From Euryodendron excelsum (lineage: Eukaryota > Streptophyta > Magnoliopsida > Ericales > Pentaphylacaceae): DNA of 64,000 nt. The notes under the pieces are model-generated. The model was not told the origin of the DNA. It made no database searches and worked only from the letters and a program-made list of their open reading frames with translations. The position numbers were made by a program, and so were the translations under genes. The stretch spans positions 46,310,001 through 46,374,000 of the forward strand of contig CM065380.1 in assembly GCA_033060915.1 (NCBI GenBank). The letters are read 5' to 3'. Positions 1 through 12,000 of this stretch are shown in pieces (position 1 is the first letter of the stretch; every line of letters begins with the position of its first letter).

Positions 1-2910
1 TGACAACTTTTGAAAAACCATTTTTAATGCAAAGATGGAGAGAATGAAAACTTTAAAGTCATGTTTAAGAAGAAGATTTTGAAAACTATTTTTAAAAGAG
101 GAAACCATTCTAACAAGTTAGAATTCCTATGGCCAATGATAAAGGAGATCACTTAATAGAGGGTTCCAAGGGACCATTAAAACCACTAACCCTGTGAGAA
201 TGGAAACCTTTAAAATTGAAGCATTTGAAAATCATTTTTATACAAGAATAGAAAGAGAAGGGAACCATTCTAACAAGCTAGGGTTCTTATGGCCAATAAT
301 AAGGGAGACCACTCAAAATAGGGTTCCATAGGGCCATTCCAACCACTAGACTTATGAGAATAGAAACCTTTGAAATCGATAAGTTTGAAAATCATTTTTA
401 TGCAAGTAGAAATGCAAGTTTGTAAGAATATGAGTTAGGGATTAATGGAGGGTTTTTCTAGGGCATGATCACTTACAGTTTCATCCTAAACTTCAAGGGC
501 CAACTCTTGGAACCACTTTAAAAAGAACATTGAAGTAAGGAGCTTGAAAATTGCATGGAAATAGGAATAGTGTAAGTTTTGAAAAACATGGTTATAAACA
601 TGAAAATAAAACCAAACATAAACAAGATAGTCATATGCAACGAGGGTCATGAATTCATACAAGGCTAGAGGCTACACCACATAATCAATGTGCTCCAAGG
701 CCATACCATTTTACAGTAGGCTAGTGAGAGATCTCCCTACACGGTGGCTCTTACTAGCTTTTCTTTAGGCATGAGCTAGGAGCTCTCTTTTCTCAAGCAT
801 GCAAGAATGGGGAGTAAAAAATGGGATTAAAATAGAGAATAGCCTAAGTAGGCTAGGAGGGAGAAGAGAGGAGTGGGGAAAGACAAAAATATAAAAGGAA
901 ATACCACGTTTTGCCTTCAAACACTCTCAAACTTCATTAGATGCTTGGGCTTGATCTTGGATGGACTTGGAAGGGGCTAGAATAAGGTCTTCTATAGCAT
1001 GGAGGGCCTTGTAGGTGAGGTGTATCGGTTTGAGTGAGGTGGAATACAACCTAAGTGTTTGAAAGGAGAGATATATGGAGGGTTTCGGATTTCTGGAGCT
1101 GTTTGTGAAGAATTTTGTTACAATTTTCAATTCTAGAATAGGCAAAGGGGGAGGCCAGTATTCATATGTGAAATTTTTGACACTAGGGCATGTCCTATAT
1201 GCGTCAGTACTGTTCCACAGAATAAAGGCCACGTGGCACTCCCTATATTGGCTAAATCTTAGGGGGAAAGCAAAGTTTGATCGATCTGAACAAAATTTGG
1301 GTGTATGTAGCATACGCTCCATCGCCGGAGTGTTTGTTTAAACCTCGCCTCAATAATTGTGCCAACCAGGAAGGTTTTGGGAAAATTGGTTGCATTTACA
1401 GTGTTCTCCTAAGATTTCTCGTGAACTTTTTTTTTATTTTCGAAAAGCTTAAAAAGTGTTTGGAAGTGTGAGATATCGCCTCAAAAAGTATGCACGAAAT
1501 CGCATTTTTGCAGTGCGTCTGTGATATGCTACGTGGGGGTTCAAAAGTAGCTGTTTGTGTGTCGTATGACCGAGGCCATCGGGGAGCGATCTTTCCTATC
1601 AGACCGTACCAATAGAAAGTACTCCCTGAAATACTTTTGAAAATTCTCTAATTTACGTGTTTCTCAAATCGTTTGACGGTGCATTATAATCAAGGAATTG
1701 GAGAAAAAGTCAATCTTGGCGGAGCGTCTGCAAGACGCTTTAGGAGTTGCTGTAAGTAGCAATTTTTGAGCTATGTGATAGAAATGCATAAACCAGGCAA
1801 TATCGATCGAGCCATATTGATAGAAAGACATGTGAGCTAGCTTTCAGGTATTGCTTGGTTTATACATTTCTCAAGTCGTTTGACGGTGCGCTATAAGCAA
1901 AGAGTCGGGAGAAAAGGCAATCTTGGCGGAGCAGTTGCGAGACGCTCCTAGGGGCTTTTGTTGAGTTAGGAGTGTTTAGTGTCATAAGGTCCACCTTAGG
2001 TTAAATAGGGGTGTGTAACAGGACCCTCTGTTCACTATTCTAGGACCGGTGCAGTTTTGGGGCGCGTTTGGGTTGGCCAAGGCAAAATGGTCATTTTGAC
2101 CGGGCTTAGTTGAAAAGGCTAGGAACAGGTTGGAGTGTTGTGTTAAGTGTGCTGGGTCATTTAGGGATAATCCTAAAAGAGTTTTTCACTATTTGGTGGG
2201 ATTTGTATTGTGCTGGGGCATTTAGGAGCAAAACGGTCATTTTGACTGAAGTTGACGGGAATCGGACCGGAATTGGACAAGAAGGCGTGTCGAGTACGCC
2301 TAATTGTTTAGGATCACTTTAGAAAGGTGGACTTATCATTTTGAGAGATTTTGAACTTTCTCAAGCTGTGCTTGGAGACCCAAGGGACATGTTTGGTTAT
2401 TTTTCACCGAGTCAGGCTAGCAAGCGCAGGTGTTGACCTAGGTGTCGGTTCCCTAGACCGCCTAGTCTCAGAGAGCTACTTGTAGGGTGGTGTTGGTTTT
2501 TGAGAATGCCTGATCTCAAAAAGCTACCTGTGAGAGTGGTGTTGGTCTTTGAGAATGCCTGATATCGGAGAACTACCAAATGACGGACATTCTACATTGG
2601 TGGGCTAGTTGGTGCCAGAAGTGAACCATTTGGAATTTGGTAAGGTGTTGGTTCCCGAGATCACCCGAACTCGGGAAGCTACCTAGATGGCATTGGTTCC
2701 CGAGACCGCTCAATCTTGGATAGCTGCCTGGAATGCTTATGGGCCTGATGGTCTTTACAGCTTCAATTGGGCATTGTGGGTCCAGGAAATGACTAGTTGA
2801 TTGGATCGGAGTTTGAAAGACCCGTCTTAGGCTCGCATGTATTGTGATGTCCGAAAACTAGATCTGGTCGGGTCAGAGATTGTTGAGCGGGCAAAAATAG
2901 AGTGCTTACA
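1..2910 (-). mobile_element. Long LTR (3' LTR) of a minus-strand Ty3/gypsy-type element, cut by window edge
   Basis: This segment is the same family as the 3.75-kb LTR at 9055-12807. Shared blocks include the region around the CAAGCATGCAAGAA motif near 796, a stretch near 2385-2440, another near 2580-2630, and the last 40 bases, which end in GTGCTTACA in both. Read on the minus strand it begins TGTAAGCAC. The neighbouring bases 2911-2932 are a polypurine tract on that strand, so this is the downstream (3') LTR of an element whose body lies to the right. A decayed copy of the family's TATA box is at about 1155-1166. Near the left edge a 160-bp block is duplicated in tandem (about 104-263 and 264-423). 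LTRs this long are typical of Tat/Ogre-like gypsy elements; that lineage assignment is inference because no ORF of the element is present. Confidence 0.65.
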
Positions 2911-2932
2911 GCTGCTTCTCTTTTTCTGTTTT
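2911..2932 (-). other. Polypurine tract of the long-LTR element
   Basis: On the minus strand this reads as an almost pure A/G run (key part AGAAAAAGAGAAGCAG) ending immediately before the TGTAAG start of the LTR. This is where the plus-strand primer of an LTR retrotransposon is expected, and it fixes the element's orientation. Confidence 0.55.
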
Positions 2933-3369
2933 TGCTTGTCGAAGGCAGAAAAATAACAAAATAAGTGTCCTATTTTGATCGTGAGGCAATCGTAGCGACT
3001 AGAGTAGTTGGAATTTGGAATATTGAGTTTGAAAACTAGATTGTCTTGATTTTTGAAATCTGTAATTTTGAAAAGATTTTGAAATTTTTTTTATTTTTTA
3101 TTTTTTTGAATCGACATTCCAACCCATGGAAAGATACTCCTTTGGGGAGATTGAGGATTTTATTTTAAAAAATAAATTCTTTAAAACTAAAGATGATTTT
3201 TGAAATGATTTTAAAATTGAAGTTGATTATTTGAAATAGCCTTCGGTAATTGATGGTTTTGGATTTGAATCGGAAGGTTTCCAAAAACTTTTAAAACTTG
3301 GAACGAAACTTTTGAGGAAAAATATTTGAAAACTTAGAATTTGATTTTAGAATTAAATTTTTTGTGGAG
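2933..3369. other. AT-rich 3' untranslated stretch of the long-LTR element
   Basis: No ORF. T- and A-rich sequence with poly-T at about 3086-3107. It grades into the tandem repeats to the right, with degenerate TTTTGAAAA words already visible. Confidence 0.4.
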
Positions 3370-5220
3370 AAAGTTTTGAAAACCTGAAAACTTTTTTGAA
3401 AGTACGCTTTTTGAGGCGAAAGCTTGAAAACCGAGATTTTTGAAAAACAGAGCTTTTGAAAGGGAAAGCTCGAGAAACCTAAAAATCTTGGAAAACTAGG
3501 CTTTTAGAGGCAAAAGCTTAAAAACCATAAATCCTTTTGGAAAAATGGAGCTTTTAAAGGAAACAGCTCAAGAAACCGAAGAAATATTTTGAAAACGGAG
3601 CTTTTCAAGGAGAAAGCTTGGGAAACTCAAAGTTTTTGAAAAGTTAGGCTTTTTGAGGCGAAAGCATGAAAACCCAAACTTTTGAAAATTAGACTTTTTA
3701 CGGCGGAAGCTTGAAAACTTTAAATTCTTTTGGAAAATCAACCTTTTGAAGGAAAAAGCTGGAGAAACCCGAGAAATATTTTGAAGACGGAGCTTTTGAA
3801 GGAGAAAGCTCGAGAAACTAAAAAATTTTGGAAAAGCTAGGCTTTTTGAGGTGAAAGCTCGAAAACCCAAAATTCCTTTGAAAAATGGAGCTTTTGAAAG
3901 AAAAGGCTCGAGAAACCCGATAAATATTTTGAAAACGGAGCTTTTCAAGGAGAAAGTTTGGGAAACCTAAAAAATGTTGAAAAGCTAGGCTTTTTGAGGC
4001 GAAAGGTTGAATACCCGGAATTCTTTTGAAAAACGGAGCTTTTGAAGGAAGAAAGTTTGGAAAACCCGAGAAATATTTTGAAAATAGAGCTTTCGAAGGA
4101 GAAAGCTTAGGAAACCCAAAAATTTTAAAAAGCTAGGCTTTTTAAGGCGAAAGCTTGAAAACCTGAACTTTTGAAAATTAGACTTTTTGAGGTGGAAGCT
4201 TGAAAACTACATTCTTTTGGAAAACAGAGTTTTTGAAGGAAAAAACTCGAGAAACCTGAGAAATATTTTGAAGACGGAGCTTTTGAAGGAGAAAGCTCGT
4301 GAAACCCAAATTTTTTTGAAAAACTATGCTTTTTGAGGTGAAAGCTTGAAAACCCGAAATTCTTTTGAAAAATGGAGCTTTTAAAGGAAAAGGCTTAAGA
4401 AACCCGAGAAATATTTTGAAAACGGAGCTTTTGAAGGAGAAAGCTCGGGAAACTCAAAATATGTTGAAAAGCTAGGCTTTTTGAGGTGAAAGCTTGAAAA
4501 TTTGAAATTCTTTTAAAAAATGGAGATTTTAAAGGAAAAAGTTCGAGAAACCTAAGAAATATTTTGAAAACAGAGCTTTCGAAGGAGAAAGCTTAGGAAA
4601 CTCGAAAATTTTAGAAAGTTAGGCTTTTTTAGGCGAAAGCTTGAAAACCCGAACTTTTGAAAATTAGACTTTTTTAAGCAGGGGCTTCAAAACCCAAAAT
4701 TCTTTTGGAAAACAAAGCTTTTAAAGGAAAAAGCTTGAGAAACCCAAGATATATTTTGAAGACGGAGCTTTTGAAGGAGAAAGCTTGGGAAACCCAAAAA
4801 ATTTTAGAAAGCTACGCTTTTCGAGATGAAAGCTTGAAAACCCAAAATTGTTCTGAAAAATGAAGCTTTTGAAGGAAAAGGCTCGAGAAACCTGAGAAAT
4901 ATTTTGAAAATAGAGCTTTTGAAAGAGAAAGCTTGGGAAACTCGAAAAATGTTGGAAAGCTAGGCTTTTTGAGGCAAAAGCTTGAAAACCCGAATTTCTT
5001 TTGAAAAATGGAGCTTTTGAAGGAAAAAAGCTTGAGAAACCCGAGAAATATTTTGAAAACGGAGCTTTTGAAGGAAAATGCTCTTGAAACCCAAGAAATA
5101 TTTTGAAAACAGAGCTTTTGAAGGAGAAAGCTCGAGAAACCCGAGAAATATTTTGAAAACAGAGCTTTTAAATGAGAAAGCTCGAGATACCGAATTTGTA
5201 GAAACTTGCCTTTGAAACAA
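3370..5220. repeat. Tandem repeat, ~49-bp unit in a ~487-bp higher-order array
   Basis: The basic unit is about 49-50 bp and contains GGAGCTTTTGAAGGAGAAAG followed by AGAAATATTTTGAAAAC. A clean 50-bp step is visible at 5061, 5111 and 5161. Variant subunits recur in a fixed order. GAAGACGG occurs at 3783, 4270 and 4758, and the TTAGACTTTT variant is at 3691, 4180 and 4666, so the higher-order period is 486-489 bp with nearly four copies. Each subunit carries a short dyad (GAGCTTT ... AAAGCTC) that can form a hairpin. Reading frames across the array are by-products of the repeat. The position beside the polypurine tract matches the known habit of Tat/Ogre elements to carry tandem repeats in their 3' UTR. 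Confidence 0.85.
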
Positions 5221-5270
5221 GGCTTTTGAAAATGAAAACTCAGGAAACCAGTTTAACTTTTGAAAGGAGC

Positions 5271-5830
5271 TTTTTAAGAAAGAAAGCTCGGAAAACCTGA
5301 AAATTTTAAAAAGCTGAGCTTTTTGAGGTTAAAGCTAGAAATCCTAAAGTTTTGAAAGTTAGACTTTTTTAGGCGAAAGCTTGAAAACCCAGAATTTTGA
5401 AATTTAGGCTTTTTGAGGTGAAATCTTAAAACCTCAGAATTTTGAAAGTTAGGCTTTTTCAGGCAAAAGCCTGAAAACCCGAAGTTTTGAAAGTTAGGCT
5501 TTCTAAGGTGAAAGCTTGAAAACTCGATATTTGAAAAGTTAGGCTTTTTTAGGCAAAAACTTGAAAATCCAAAATTTTGAAAGTTAGGCTTTTTGAGACG
5601 AAAACTTAAAAATCCAAAATTTTGAAAGTCAGGCTTTTTTAGGCAAAAGCTTGAAAACTCGGAATTTTAAAAGTTAGGCTTTTTGAGGCAAAATCTTGAA
5701 AACTCAAATTTTTGAAAGTTAGGCCTTTTTAGGCAAAAGCTTGAAAACCCGGAGTTTTGAAAATTAGGTTTTTTGAGGCAAAAGTTTGAAAATCGAAATT
5801 TGAAAAACGGAGTTTTTAAAGGAAAAAGTT
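5271..5830. repeat. 45-bp tandem repeat array
   Basis: The unit is a TTAGGCTTTTT ... AAAGCTTGAAAA ... TTTTGAAAG pattern, with starts at 5316, 5361, 5406, 5451, 5496, 5541, 5586, 5631 and 5676, exactly 45 bp apart. It is related to the 49-bp family on its left but shortened by about 4 bp and has no higher-order structure, so it was amplified separately. Confidence 0.85.
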
Positions 5831-7289
5831 CGTGAAACCTGAGAAATGTTTTTGAGGTTAAACTTTTTGAAGGAAAAAGCTTTGGAAAACTGATGAAGTG
5901 ATTAGAATCGAAACTTTTTGAGGAAAATTTTGAAAAAATCTAGAGATTGATTTTGAATTGAAATTTTATGAAGGAAAAAGTTTGAAAAACCTACAATTCA
6001 CCTAGAATTGAAACTTTTTTGAAGGAAAAAGATTAGAAAACCTCAAAATTGATTTGACTTGAAACTTGTTTTGTTGAAGGAAAAATGTTTAAAGAATGTA
6101 ATTTGACCCAAAATTTGAGTTTTTGAAGACAAAATGTTTAAAAAATTCATTTTGACTCGAAACTTGAACTATCAAAGACAAAATGTATAGAAAACTCATG
6201 TTGACTCGAGACTTGAACTGTCTAGAACAAAATCTATAGAAAATTCATTTTGACTTGACACTTTTGATTTTTTTTTAAAGCAAAACATATAGGAAATTCA
6301 TTTTGACATGAAACCTGAATTTTTTGAAGATAAAATGTTTAGGAAATTCATCTTAACTTGAATCATGAACCTTTGAAAGTTTTTAAACTTGATGGTATTT
6401 TTGGAAGACAGTAAGACTTTTTCTCTTTGAAATTGAGTTAAAATTTGAAACTTTTAGTGGAAAAAGCTTTAAAAAAAATTTTGGATATGAAGATTGATTT
6501 TGACTTTTGAAAAAAAGCAAGAGCTTTGATCTTTTGAGTTTGAAACTTTTTGTAGAAATAGTTTTGATGGCTTTTGAAACTGACTTTGAAATTTGAAAGT
6601 TTTTATAGACGAAGCCTTGAAAGTTTTTAGACTTTTGAAAACTGAATTTTGGATTTGAAAGAAAGCAAGGGCTATTGTTTTTAAAGTTGATTTTGAGACA
6701 ATTTAGTTAGAATTATACATGGGCTTTACTTTGAAGCTTTCGAGATGGTTGAGCCTGTAGAATCATCAGAGATTGCTCCGTGCTTATAATTGTTCTATCT
6801 CAGAACTTGAAGAGGAGAAATTTGTGGCATCGTGGATTGAGATTTCTTAAGATCAGAATACTCGGTGTTTACTTGATTGTCGAGTTCTACTTTTGCTAAG
6901 CATAATAGGATTCTTCCTGACATATTTTCTGAGGGGTTGTGTTTCTCTATAGTCAGGGTCTTAAGTTTGTTTCTAGAGGGGGTGAGGTCTTTTTTGAAAA
7001 GTTTAAGGGATCTGGAGGGTTGAACATTTTTGGTGGGTTCCTTTTTGAATGGATCGACTAGTTTGAAATTGAATGGGAAGTGTAGTGTCGGACATTGCCC
7101 CAGCTTTACTGATTTGAGAATGGTCGAATCTAGCTTTTCAAAGTTGATTGGGAAAGTCGAGGGTGGGACGTTGCTCCAGTGTTTATTGTTTGAAAAAGAT
7201 TAGATTAAGCTGTTTAAAATTTTCACAGGAAGTTAGAACAATGTATATTATACTCATGGATGGATATACAGATTAGACAGGAATATAAA
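5831..7289. other. Degenerate repeat and untranslated DNA, no gene seen
   Basis: From 5831 to about 6700 diverged echoes of the same words continue (AAACTTTTTGAAGG, AAAATGTTTA, repeated about every 60 bp). From 6700 to 7289 the sequence is less repetitive and has no long ORF. I read it as more 3' untranslated sequence of the long-LTR element. Confidence 0.4.
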
Positions 7290-7600
7290 TGTATGGGTTT
7301 ACACAGGAATTGAAATGAATGCACGTCATTCTTTTTAATGAATGCACAGGCTTACGCTTAGATGGAATTAAATGCATGTCATACTTTTGATGAATGCATA
7401 GGATTATACAAGAATGAAGTTGAATGCATGTCATACTTTTTTATGAATGCACAAGTTTATGCGTGGATGAAATTGAATGCATATCATACTTTTTAATGAA
7501 TGCCCATGATTATACAGGAATGGACTTGAATACATATCATGCTTGTTTATGAATGCACCAGTTTATATGGGAATGAAATTGAATGCATGGGTTTATCCAG
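7290..7600. repeat. 53-bp tandem repeat array
   Basis: The GAATGCAYRTCAT word starts at 7317, 7370, 7422, 7475, 7528 and 7581, a 52-53 bp period, with about five and a half copies. Units alternate a GAATGCAT word with a TTTATGAATGCAC word. The sequence is unrelated to the 45- and 49-bp arrays. It lies just left of the junction with element 1. Confidence 0.85.
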
Positions 7601-7679
7601 GGATGTCCCAGGGTTTGTGTTCAGCTTTAGGAGTTATGTCTCATAATTAGGCAACCTTTTGAACTTCTGTTCTTCTCTC

Positions 7680-8289
7680 GGAACTTTGGGGACGAAACAA
7701 TCATTGGATCGTGTGCACGGGTCAGTTAACCATTCACACGATTAACCAACCATGCGCAAGGTAGTTTAGGCCGTGCGCACGCCTGCAGAGAATGAACAAA
7801 CTTCAGAAGGGGGTGTTTAGCATAAAGGCATCCGTAGGAAGACCGTTCGCATGTAAGAGCCAACCGTGCGCACGATACACGGAGCCCCTATTTTATTTTG
7901 TCTATAAATCAGATTTTGGCCAAATTTGAAAGGGATCTTAGCTTGTTGTACTTAGTTTAATTAGATATTGTTTATATTTGAGAGCTTTGTAGAGAAAAAG
8001 TGTATTTTCTCACCTTTTCTTTTACTTTCTTTGTATTCAAACATCATTTTCATTCAATTAAAGTATAGATCTATTGCTTTCCATGCTTTTTCTACTCTCT
8101 TACATGCTTGCTTTCATGGATTTGAATAGCTAAGCCTTCTATTTAGGTGTAATTAGGAAGATCTATATTGGAATCCATTATGAGTTAAGCATTCATTTCT
8201 ATATTGGAATCGATCCCATAAGAAGAATGATAATCAGGGATTAATCGGTAAACTACATTGCAAAATCGTATACTTACGGGATCGAAACA
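7680..8289 (+). mobile_element. 5' LTR remnant of element 1
   Basis: Similarity to the 3' LTR (22,016-23,360) begins at GAACTTTGGGG (about 7680 and 22,170) and ends at AAACA (8289). The first ~155 bp are absent. A ~650-bp block (3' LTR about 22,595-23,240) is deleted at about 8164-8176, so only ~610 bp remain of ~1345. A TATA box (TATAAAT, 7913-7919) matches 22,335-22,341 in the other LTR. Upstream of it are two copies of a motif around CCGTGCGCACG (about 7770 and 7864). Confidence 0.8.
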
Positions 8290-8294
8290 AGTTT

Positions 8295-8314
8295 TGGCAC
8301 CGTTGTCGGGGATT
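8295..8314 (+). other. Primer binding site, tRNA-Asp type (element 1)
   Basis: TGGCACCGTTGTCGGGGATT lies 5 nt after the LTR end. It matches the complement of the 3' end of plant tRNA-Asp(GTC) except for three C/G to T/A transitions, as expected for decay of methylated cytosines. Confidence 0.75.
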
Positions 8315-8633
8315 GGAGGCGCGAGGCAAACTTTGGGCAAGCTTGGAGTTAGTTGCAGATAGGTGAAATTGGATCTTCGTATCCACTTCCAAGGAAGCAT
8401 CTACGGCTTAGGGCCAATGGTACATCCTTTTTCCCTTTTATGTGAATACTTGTGCTAGATTTTTTGTTATTCTTTTCTTAATTTGGTTTGTTTGAGTAGT
8501 GTAATTGCACTACATCTTGCTAGGAGCCTAATTGGTGGCATGGTTTTGGAAGATAAATTAATGTGCTATATTTTTGAATTAGTAGTATTGTTTTTGCATG
8601 TGGAGATTGGAAGATTTGAATTGAATTAAAAAA

Positions 8634-8676
8634 ATCGTTGTCCGGTAATTGCATTGAGAAAAAGCCATTGTCTGGC
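8634..8676 (+). other. Twin 13-nt hairpins in the leader of element 1
   Basis: ATCGTTGTCCGGT (8634-8646) and GCCATTGTCTGGC (8664-8676) each form a 4-bp stem around the loop TTGTC. They are 30 nt apart and end 55 nt before the gag ATG at 8732. Element 2 has the same pair in the same place (41,483-41,524). The role is unknown; packaging, dimerisation or translation control are possibilities. Confidence 0.5.
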
Positions 8677-8731
8677 AATGTGAATTTTGCTTTGTGTATG
8701 GTGAGTTGATAAGACCTTGACGGTTCATTTA

Positions 8732-9019
8732 ATGTGCATTCATACTTACATGTCATATTATATTCGGAACACACACAATAGTCATGTGAGAATTGAGAGC
8801 ACTAACACTTCTTCTCCAATTAGAGAGCTTACTCCCAGACTTCCCTTAGTTGTCAATCTCGGTTTCATACCAATGGCCAATATCAATGACGAACGGCTAC
8901 CTAACATCTTTCCCCCAAATCCTAATCACATACCAAATATCCCAAATCAAAATTTGAACCCTAACCCTAATCTTCAACTGTTACACCTCGGTTTTCCACA
9001 CCATCGAGATAATATATAG
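8732..9019 (+). pseudogene. gag: gag, 5' fragment (element 1)
   Basis: The fragment starts with MCIH and includes LPLVVNLGFIPMAN, matching the first ~60 residues of element 2 gag. The start chosen corresponds to the element 2 start; an upstream in-frame ATG at 8717 is not conserved. The frame closes at 9019, and a solo-type LTR begins at 9055. The reading resumes at about 12,808 on the far side. This is the N-terminal end of the capsid precursor of a retrotransposon and is not functional here. Confidence 0.75.
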
Positions 9020-9054
9020 GAAACACACAATACTCTTTCATTAGAACTCATCCT

Positions 9055-12000
9055 TGTAGAAAAACGAATGCGATTAGATTTGAATTAAAAATTGATTTGA
9101 ATAAGGATTTTTTAAAAAGATTTGGAGTTACCACCTAACTTGATTAAGGTGAGTTAGATCACCTAAACTAAGGAAAGTCCAAAAACTAAACTTAGGGGTT
9201 TTGAAAATTTCCTCACGAGAGAGGTTTTTTGAAAAACAGGTTGTTTGGCAACCTTTAAAAAATGTTTAAGCCCTTTAGAAAATAAATCCGTTTTGGTCTT
9301 TCGAAAACAGTGATTCGAGGTTCGGAGGTTAGTTCGTATAGGAAAGATGCACCAGACTATCACCATATCTCGCCCTTGCGGTACCTACATATCTTTTTAT
9401 CCTAAGCTCACTTATTTAGAATCTCCGGTTATCCAATGTTCAATTATATCCACTTTGAAAAGAAGTTTGAAAAAAGGTTTGAGCCATCACTTTAGGGATG
9501 ATATGATGCATGATATGCAAATGTATGAAAAGAATTTGAAGAGATACTTTGAAAAAGAGAATTGAAATTTTGAAAAAAGTTGTGGTGAAAATTAAAAACT
9601 TGAAAAAGAATATGACTGCACCCATTAGGGTTGCCTACGTATCCCTTTGTTTGGGAATTAGGTCAATCGTAGTTTCGACTAGTGATCTTAGGGTTGAACT
9701 ATGGTTTTGGCCTCCTAGGGTTTATGTAACCTAGGGTTGAAACATGCGCTTAAAAAGCTTGATTTTAGAAAAGTTTCGAATTAAGAAAGTTCTAGAAAGT
9801 TTCACTTTTGAAAAGTTTTGCTTTACGAAAGATTTGATTTAGGAAAATTTTGATTTTAGAAAAATATGATTTTGGAAAGTTTCCATTTTAGGAAAGACTC
9901 GATTTTGGAAAGATTTAAATCAGGAAAGATTTGATTTCTATTTCTTGAAATAGAAGATTAAATTTTATTTCCGAAAATAGGATATTTGATTAAGTTTCCT
10001 ATTTGGACAAGTTTTTATTTGATTTGAAATTGGAAAGCTTTAGTTTTGAAAATCTATCACTTTATGTGACTTTTGAATTAGAAAATTTATGATTACATGT
10101 AAAAAATAATTTTGGAAACCTATGATTTGATGTAAAAAATAGTTTTAGAAAACTATGATTTTATGTAGAAAAAACTAGGATTTTCCTAAACATGGACTCT
10201 AGGGTTTTGACTTGGACTTGAAGACAAAGAGTTTTTAGAAAGTAAATCTTTGAAAAGAGTTGTAGGAAGTGGATTTGCAAAACAATTTTAGAAAAGTATG
10301 AATATAGACTTTTGAAAGTCTCTTGAATATCTCACTTTTTTAAAATGATTCCAATCATGAGAAGACTAGAACCATTCTAGGGTTGTGAATTTGACAACCA
10401 CTAGGTCTTGAGACCCTAATATGGACTTTGATGATCTCTTTGAATGTAACAATTTTCTACAACAACTCTAACCATGGAATGACTAGAATGATCTTAGGGT
10501 TGTCATTTTTTTAAAAAAAAACTTAGGGTTTGAACCCAAATTTAGACCTTGATGATCATATGGAATATAACACTTTTCTAAAACAACCCTAATCATAAAA
10601 TGACTATAATCATCATAGGAGTATGGTTTTGAAAACAACTTTGAAAACAATTCTTTTGGATGCAAGTTTTGAAAATAATCTTTGATGCAAGTTTGAAAAC
10701 ACCTTTGAATATAGTATTGAATGCAATGTATGAATATGACAATTACGATGCAATAGGGACGTGAACATACAAGGTTAGGCTTCAACGCATAATCAAGGGG
10801 CCTAGACACATACCATCTTAATGGAAACTCAAAAAAAATCCCCAACACGGTGATTATCTCCAAGACTTTCCTAGGCATGAACCAAGAGGTCTCTTCTTTC
10901 AAGCATGCAAGAAGAGGAGATAGAAGATGGGGATTAAAATAGAAGAAAACCCAAGTGAGTTACGAGAGAGAAGAGAGAGAAGGGGATTACATAATTTAAA
11001 TAGAAACCTACCTTGTCTTCTTCTTTGCTTTGATTGCTTTGTTTGCTTTGCTTTCCTCGAACCTTGAAAACTTTGAATATGTAGCACTTGACCTTCAATA
11101 GATGCTTGGAAGCTTAAGTTTGAGTGTACAGAGTGTATGGAGGCTAGGGTTTGAGTGTATAAAGGTTAGGGTTTGCGAAGACTTGAGAGAATTAGGGTTT
11201 TGAGAGAATTTGAGCTCTGTTTTTAGAGAGACAAAGTTTCTGGAGTTAATTTGCAGACCCAGAATACGCAGGAGGTGGCCTGTATTTATAGGCTGGCAAA
11301 ATAAGAACTAACGCCTGTTGTAGTGGCACTAGGTTGTTTTTAAGCTTGGTGCCAGTAGGAGTAGCGCTAGGCCATTTTTTGGCTTAGCGCCACCAATCTC
11401 TTTGGAAAATTTATAAGGCGGCAAGAAACAAATCTTTGACCCTTGTGACACAAGGCAGAAGATTTGAGTGCTTGCCTTAGTAACTATCACGCAATTTTTA
11501 GCCTAATTTCACTATAAGTGGCTCTAAAAAGTCCGGGAATGATCCAAAAAGTCCTAAGTAACTAGACTCGGCCAAAAATGTACGAAAACCTCTAAAAGAG
11601 TGTCCTAGAGGTAGCTGAAATGATAACTAGAACTGGTACAGTTAGAAAGGGTGAACGTACCACCAAGGGCAAAATGGTCATTTTGCACTTAGTTTACCAG
11701 AATGGACATGGAATGGCCTAGAAGGGTACTAGCAGATTGAGAATATTGTTAGAAGCATTCCCAAAAGACAACTGGTTTGATGCCCAAAGCCGGTGTGGTT
11801 CCCGAGGGCAATTGGATACCTAGGAGCAAAATAGTCATTTTGACCGAATGGTCTCGGAATTGATCCAAAACCAACTAGAAGGCACTTGAACATGCCAGAT
11901 TGTCATTGAGACAATCTTGAAAGGGTGGACTTACCACTCTGAGGATTTAGGTACTTTCTCAAGAAGCGTGGCGATGGTGCCTAAGGAACAGTTTGGTTAT

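Noticed and set aside
927..1341. Overlapping ORFs on both strands
   Set aside because: They lie inside the partial long LTR and have no similarity to any domain.
3568..5220. Minus-strand open frames rich in SFLLEKLRFQNI
   Set aside because: They are translations of the 49-bp tandem repeat; frame length follows from the repeat and no domain is seen.
3370..5830. Regular repeats that could suggest a CRISPR array
   Set aside because: Units are contiguous with no unique spacers, and the DNA is plant nuclear; these are satellite-type repeats.
10483..11087. Two minus-strand ORFs inside the long LTR
   Set aside because: They lie in LTR sequence with no conserved protein and are not open in the sister LTR.
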